From an uncultured Persicobacter sp. (GTDB lineage Bacteria > Bacteroidota > Bacteroidia > Cytophagales > Cyclobacteriaceae), in assembly GCA_947498325.1 (NCBI GenBank), contig CANMKE010000007.1, positions 124,001 to 188,000 of the forward strand: a stretch of DNA of 64,000 bases, read 5' to 3'. Both the position numbers and the translations under genes were made by a program. A model generated the notes under the pieces. That model made no database searches and was not told the origin of the DNA. It worked only from the letters and a program-made list of their open reading frames with translations. Positions 60,038-64,000 of this stretch are shown here, in pieces. The first letter of the stretch is position 1. Each line of letters starts with the position of its first letter.

Positions 60038-60713
60038 TTGAAATAGCGTTTGAAATCATTTTACTTAATCCTAAAACCGAGATGATGATCAGTCCCAAAA
60101 TGGCCCATTGTTGCCAGCCAGAGAAGGGATCATCCAACAGGGCGCTAAGGTGGTTGGCTTGTATGCCGACATAAATCACCATCAGGGTGCGGGGCATCAT
60201 GCCGATGAAGGCTCCCCAAAAGAAAGGACGCAATTTGGCGCCTGCCAAAGCAAGTAACACATTGCTGACCGCAAAGGGCAAAACAGGACTCAGTTTGGTA
60301 AGGATCACCAATGTCAGTTCCTGATGCTTGAGCCGTCTTAAAATCATCTGAGCCTGCGGGTGATCGCTGAGACTTTGAATGAAATTTCCCCCGTCAATTT
60401 TTCTTGCGACAAAATAACAAATTACCGAGGCAATTAGGTAGGCAGGAATGACAGTGAACAGTGCCGTCCACCCCAAAAGGTAGCCACTGATCAGGGCGAT
60501 CAGGGTGGTGGGCGTCAACGCAAAAGCCATGGTGATGGCACTGACGGCACCGAGGATCAGCCATTGGTGCCATTCGAAAGCACGAATCACGCCCTCGTAT
60601 TGGATTGCCAAATAGCCGACCGTCCCGCTGAAAAGCAGTGGTAAGGCCGTCAGGGCGATGGCGAAGCCAAGGGAACTGCCATTGGCGCGTAATATGTTGA
60701 AGATTGTTTTCAA
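60024..60713 (-). CDS. TVP38/TMEM64 (VTT/DedA-like) membrane protein
   Basis: 229 aa; TTG start (no better in-frame ATG nearby). VTT domain features: FALTPTTLIALISGYLLGWT, then the re-entrant Gly-rich loop, ILTKLSPVLPFAVSNVLLAL and the FFWGAFIGMMPRTLMVIYVG segment. The superfamily includes lipid scramblase and flippase-like proteins and DedA. Probably involved in membrane lipid movement or envelope homeostasis. Overlaps the rhomboid gene. Confidence 0.88.
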   Translation of the reverse strand: MKTIFNILRANGSSLGFAIALTALPLLFSGTVGYLAIQYEGVIRAFEWHQWLILGAVSAITMAFALTPTTLIALISGYLLGWTALFTVIPAYLIASVICYFVARKIDGGNFIQSLSDHPQAQMILRRLKHQELTLVILTKLSPVLPFAVSNVLLALAGAKLRPFFWGAFIGMMPRTLMVIYVGIQANHLSALLDDPFSGWQQWAILGLIIISVLGLSKMISNAISNENI

Positions 60714-60866
60714 GTTTTTTTAATGTTTTGTTTTCCACGGGTAAACAACCCGAGGCTATTGAAAATGTACCTTCGGCACATTAAGTTAGACGTTATTACA
60801 AGGTTCGAATTTTTCATTCTTGGATGCACCTACGTGTGTATCCAAACTTTTCCATATTTTTGATTT

Positions 60867-60888
60867 GGGCAGACACATAGGTCAGCCC
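60867..60888. repeat. Weak inverted repeat related to the 52562 element
   Basis: GGGC/GCCC and GAC/GTC arms around ACATAG, in GGGCAGACACATAGGTCAGC. Resembles the GGGCGAACACATAGGTTCGC-type hairpin repeats. Confidence 0.45.
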
Positions 60889-60959
60889 GTACAGCAATCA
60901 AATAAAATTTCGTGAGGTAGTTTAATGTAGTTATCGATTCCCCGCCCCCATCACTATAC

Positions 60960-60991
60960 GTGAGACGTAATAAATTACGCCTTTACAGGAT
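60960..60991. repeat. REP-like palindrome, second copy of the 51443 element
   Basis: GTGAGACGTAATAAATTACG then CCTTTACAGGAT, same orientation as at 51443-51475, with two base changes that slightly break the palindrome. Confidence 0.75.
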
Positions 60992-61051
60992 TACCGTCTT
61001 TCCCCAAAATAATCTGTGGAAATCTGTGTAATCTGTGGATAAAATAAATAA

Positions 61052-62602
61052 TCAATATAACTCCCAATGCCCATCCAAATAATATTTATAGAGCGTCGGG
61101 TGGTGCAGGTAATTCGGTTTGATCTTCTTATCATCGACCTTAAAAACAGACTTCCCGAAAGACATCATCATCTTCATGGCATCTTGGTTGATCCAGTGCG
61201 TGGTGGAGTCAGGGAAATCGAGTTTTTCGAAGGCGCGTTTGATGTTTTGCTGTGGAATGTTTTTGCTTCCCATCACCCAGCCCCATTCGCCCAAGGTTAT
61301 CAGGTGGGTATGGTAGGGGAGAGTGCTGAAGCCTGCCGCCTGAAAACTTTTGTCGATGCACTTAAAGGCTTCTTCCGCATAATAGGGGCTTCCTGCCTGC
61401 GTTACCATTAGCCCGTTCGGGCGCAGGTGTTTGTAGCAAAGCTGATAAAATTCCACGGTATATAATCGGGCAATATCGACATTTTTTGGGTCGGGCAAAT
61501 CAATGATGATGCCGTCGTAATAGTCCGGATGATCCGCCATAAAAGTAAAACCATCACCATTGATGATTTGTACTTTTGGGTTATGGAAGGAGTCTTGATT
61601 GATCTTTCTCATGACGGGATTTTCTTTAGCGAGATGGGTCATCGCAGGGTCAAGATCCACCAAAGTGATTTTCTCTACCGACGGATATTTCAACACTTCG
61701 CGCGCCACACAACCATCGCCTCCACCGAGGATCAGAATGTTTTTGGGTTGCTTCAATTTGGAAAGCATTGGGTGGACAATCGCCTCGTGATAATTCACCT
61801 CGTCGAGGGTCGAAAGCTGTTGATTTCCATTCAAAAATAACCAGTAATCTCCCTTGTTTTCCGTCAATACAATGCGCTGATAGTTGGTCTGCTGATCGAA
61901 AATCACCTGATCGGCATAGCGTTGCTGTTCGCCATAAGCGATGATGTTGGAAGCCTGCCATAGCCCCAATCCCCAAATCAAAAACACAAAAGCAGAAGCC
62001 CATTTGAGTTTTTTATACTGTACAGCTTTAAGGTGTTTGTTCAGCAATATCAATAGATAAAATGCCACGGAGAAATTGACCATTCCCAACACAAAAGGAG
62101 TGTAGGTCAAACCCAAATATGGGCGCCCTACGAAGGCGAAAAAGATTCCTCCCAACAAACTGCCATAATAGTCATTTTCCATGATATTGGAAACATTCAC
62201 CTTCAATTCCTCATAGGCATCATTCATGCGAATTACCAAAGGAATTTCCATACCGATCAACAGACCGATGATCAGACTCAGACTGTACAAACTCACTGCT
62301 GTCAGGGAGGGGAACAGGCTGATTCCATAGGCCGTCAAGGAGGCGAAAGTAACCAGCAAACTCAGGATATATTCCAAGGAGATGAAGGTGGCCAACAGGT
62401 CGGTTTCAAAGCGTCGGCTGATGCGTGCGCCTAAGCCCATGGCAAAAAGCATGATCGAAACGATCAGGGTGAACTGTACCACTGAGTCGCCCAAGAAATA
62501 GGACGCCAGCGTGGAAAGCACATACTCGGCGACTATGCCAGACAAACCAGTGGCAAAAAGGGCAATCTTGAGACTGCGGGAAAATTTTGGATCCTTGGTC
62601 AT
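61052..62602 (-). CDS. Membrane-fused spermidine-synthase-like protein
   Basis: 516 aa from ATG 62602. About seven TM helices (~15-215) precede a SpeE-type domain (~240-480). Key parts are DQQTNYQRIVL, LGGGDGCVAREVLKYPSVEK (dcSAM/SAM glycine loop), VDLDPAM and IIDLPDPKNVDIARLYTVEF. GYxQ-like gatekeeper and catalytic Asp (in IIDLPDP) seem retained. Members may transfer aminopropyl groups to polyamines, or methylate; the membrane part suggests action on an envelope-linked pathway. Same strand as the VTT and rhomboid genes but separated by 338 nt. Confidence 0.85.
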   Translation of the reverse strand: MTKDPKFSRSLKIALFATGLSGIVAEYVLSTLASYFLGDSVVQFTLIVSIMLFAMGLGARISRRFETDLLATFISLEYILSLLVTFASLTAYGISLFPSLTAVSLYSLSLIIGLLIGMEIPLVIRMNDAYEELKVNVSNIMENDYYGSLLGGIFFAFVGRPYLGLTYTPFVLGMVNFSVAFYLLILLNKHLKAVQYKKLKWASAFVFLIWGLGLWQASNIIAYGEQQRYADQVIFDQQTNYQRIVLTENKGDYWLFLNGNQQLSTLDEVNYHEAIVHPMLSKLKQPKNILILGGGDGCVAREVLKYPSVEKITLVDLDPAMTHLAKENPVMRKINQDSFHNPKVQIINGDGFTFMADHPDYYDGIIIDLPDPKNVDIARLYTVEFYQLCYKHLRPNGLMVTQAGSPYYAEEAFKCIDKSFQAAGFSTLPYHTHLITLGEWGWVMGSKNIPQQNIKRAFEKLDFPDSTTHWINQDAMKMMMSFGKSVFKVDDKKIKPNYLHHPTLYKYYLDGHWELY

Positions 62603-62924
62603 GGATAACTTAGGGGTGAGCAAATATTGTTTATCTGCCAAAATTATGTTTTTTTATGGGAGTGCGGAAAGAATGATTCGTTATTTTGTTCATGAAATCC
62701 TATTTGCTACCAATTTTCAGTAAATAAAGAGGATTGTCTATTTTTATAGTTATATAAATGCAATCCGCTTTTAATCTATGACTTGCATAAAATCTGTAAA
62801 TTTGTAGTTGTTTTACTACCAGGCATTTTCCCGATTTTAACGGTTTATTTTTTTGTCATCGCCCCATCATCAATCCGTTGCCTGCCTTTTAGGGCAGGAA
62901 GTTCTGACTAAGTGAAATATAAAT
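62603..62924. other. Divergent promoter region
   Basis: About 320 nt between two divergent genes. It contains a hairpin GCCTGCC...GGCAGG (62879-62899) about 25 nt before the ligase start, without a T run. No other structure noticed. Confidence 0.5.
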
Positions 62925-64000
62925 ATGAGTGAACATTTAGCAATAATGATTCGGCGCCGTGCGAAAGAGTTCGCAGGTTTAAAGGCTTATGGCTTTCAGA
63001 ATGAGCAAAAACAGTGGGAGTACCGCAGCTGGGAAGAATTTGTGGAACAAATCGACACCCTCGCGGTGGGTCTGCTGGAGTTGGGTATAGCCCCAAAAAC
63101 CCATATGGCAATCTTTGCTCAAAATTGCCCTGAATGGACCATTGCTGATTTTGCCATCCTTTCTATTCGGGGGGTAGTGGTGCCGATGTTTGCTACAATT
63201 TCGGCTGAACAGGCCAAATATATTCTTGAAGATTCCGACGCCAAGGTGGTCTTTGTAGGTGGGCAGGCTCAATATGATGCGATCAAGACTTTGCGTTCGG
63301 AGGGTTTTGTTTTCCAGAAAGTCATTGTCATGGATGCTTCAGTGAAGATTGCAGAGGATGAGGTGGAGCTTTATTATGCCGATGTGATGAAACTGGGTGA
63401 CAAGGGGAATGCCCTGAAAGTTCAGCATATTTTGGCGCAGTCGAAGTTGACGGACCTGGCTTCATTGATCTATACTTCGGGCTCGTCAGGAATACCGAAA
63501 GGCGTGATGCTCGATCATGAAAACTTTGCTTTCTCCCGTCATACCCTTGACTTGCGAATCGATGTTGGCGTTGGGGATACATCTCTGGCCTTTTTGCCAC
63601 TGAGCCATGTTTACGAACGCGGTTGGACTTATTATATGTTGAGCCGTGGCGTAACGAATGCTTATCTTTCCAACCCTCGTGAGGTGATGGAAGCCTTCAA
63701 GGCCGTGAAGCCGACCCTTCTTTGTTCGGTTCCCCGCCTTTACGAAAAGATCTACTCGACGATTTACGCCAAACTCGAAGAGGCTTCCCCGCTGAAACGG
63801 AAAATCTTTCATTGGTCGGTAGGGATGGGAGAAGCGGTACTGAACCGTAAAAATGCCCAGCGCTCGGTGCCATTAACCTTAAAACTTCGTCATAAACTGG
63901 CGGAGAAATTGGTGCTTAAAAAATTGCGTGAAGTATTGGGTGGCAACATCAAATCAATCCCTTGTGGGGGAGGAAAATTGAGCTCTTCTATCTTGCGATT
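62925..64000 (+). CDS. AMP-forming acyl-CoA synthetase (FadD15-like), 3' end outside window
   Basis: 358 codons are visible; the family is about 600 aa. ATG at 62925. The phosphate-binding loop is LIYTSGSSGIPKGVMLDHEN. N-domain marks are MAIFAQNCPEWTIADFAILS and GVVVPMFATISAEQAKYILE; after the loop come FLPLSHVYERGWTYYMLSRG and CSVPRLYEKIYSTIYAKLEE. This is the long-chain acyl-CoA synthetase subgroup (FAA1/FadD15), different from the FadD at 25 kb. It activates long-chain fatty acids. The end, with the catalytic Lys, is beyond the window. Confidence 0.92.
   Translation, partial: MSEHLAIMIRRRAKEFAGLKAYGFQNEQKQWEYRSWEEFVEQIDTLAVGLLELGIAPKTHMAIFAQNCPEWTIADFAILSIRGVVVPMFATISAEQAKYILEDSDAKVVFVGGQAQYDAIKTLRSEGFVFQKVIVMDASVKIAEDEVELYYADVMKLGDKGNALKVQHILAQSKLTDLASLIYTSGSSGIPKGVMLDHENFAFSRHTLDLRIDVGVGDTSLAFLPLSHVYERGWTYYMLSRGVTNAYLSNPREVMEAFKAVKPTLLCSVPRLYEKIYSTIYAKLEEASPLKRKIFHWSVGMGEAVLNRKNAQRSVPLTLKLRHKLAEKLVLKKLREVLGGNIKSIPCGGGKLSSSILR

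Larger units (their letters stand above)
60714..61051. other. Intergenic region with REP-like elements
   Basis: About 340 nt, no coding ORF seen. It holds the weaker inverted repeat at 60867-60888 and the palindrome at 60960-60991. Confidence 0.55.

Noticed and set aside
51123-60991. Short palindromic repeats considered as a CRISPR array
   Set aside because: Copies are few, unevenly spaced by hundreds of bases or more, in both orientations, and no cas gene is present.
62879-62899. Hairpin before the acyl-CoA ligase as a terminator
   Set aside because: No T run on either strand and it lies in a divergent promoter region.

Overview
The window reads as a chromosomal segment of a Gram-negative member of the Bacteroidota, most likely of the Cytophagales type. 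The evidence is outer-membrane beta-barrels with Sec signals, an ExbB/ExbD/TonB locus, a Kdo-kinase and heptosyltransferase-like genes, a PspC-GIN domain protein, a fused SpmA-SpmB protein, an OlsF-like bifunctional aminolipid acyltransferase, and Bacteroidota-style promoters (TTG/TTTG, 17-21 nt, TAnnTTTG). I saw no tRNA, rRNA, CRISPR array, integrase or intact insertion sequence. Genus-level placement is inference only.

Layout. 1-5.3 kb: end of a TPR gene, an outer-membrane barrel, a SPOR-domain protein and an exbB-exbD-tonB operon. 5.4-8 kb (minus): UbiA-type prenyltransferase, an unrecognised 241-aa protein and a SAM methyltransferase, a candidate prenyl-quinone or prenyl-lipid operon. 8-16.6 kb: MscS channel, AhpD-like protein, FMN riboswitch with ribB, Bcp peroxiredoxin, M23 peptidase, and two tandem FAH-fold hydrolases. 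17-25 kb: GT9/murI/HDAC-like operon, a rhomboid, a Skp-like lipoprotein, a secreted HExxH protease and a fused SpmAB. 25-31 kb: fadD, a YfcC-type carrier, an outer-membrane barrel and a ferritin. 30.2-35.8 kb: a sulfotransferase divergent from four overlapping or abutting glycosyltransferases, probably a (sulfated?) surface polysaccharide locus. 35.8-44.9 kb: PadR/PspC-GIN pair, OlsF-like acyltransferase, GAF-PAS membrane sensor, patatin and a PlsC-type acyltransferase. 44.9-48 kb: promoter, cobalamin riboswitch, two look-alike terminators and cobT-cobS-cobC. 49-54.7 kb: periplasmic trehalase, then a putative copper-acquisition set made of a Cys-rich small protein, a His/Met-rich lipoprotein and an OprC/NosA-like TonB-dependent receptor with a CxxxM motif.

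54.7-59.3 kb is the accessory part. Three direct copies of a ~170-bp repeat each stand just upstream of a small orphan gene. Next come a frameshifted small gene, an AT-rich J-domain/coiled-coil gene and a frameshifted AAA-ATPase/PD-(D/E)XK gene. Palindromic REP-like elements cluster around this stretch (51-61 kb) and were not noticed elsewhere. 59.4-64 kb returns to ordinary genes: a rhomboid, a VTT-family membrane protein, a membrane-fused spermidine-synthase-like protein and the start of an AMP-forming acyl-CoA ligase cut off by the window end.

The most novel feature is the repeat-plus-orphan-gene array. The copper receptor cluster, the B12 leader with duplicated terminators, the sulfotransferase/glycosyltransferase locus and the acyltransferase lacking its usual catalytic His are also worth a second look.
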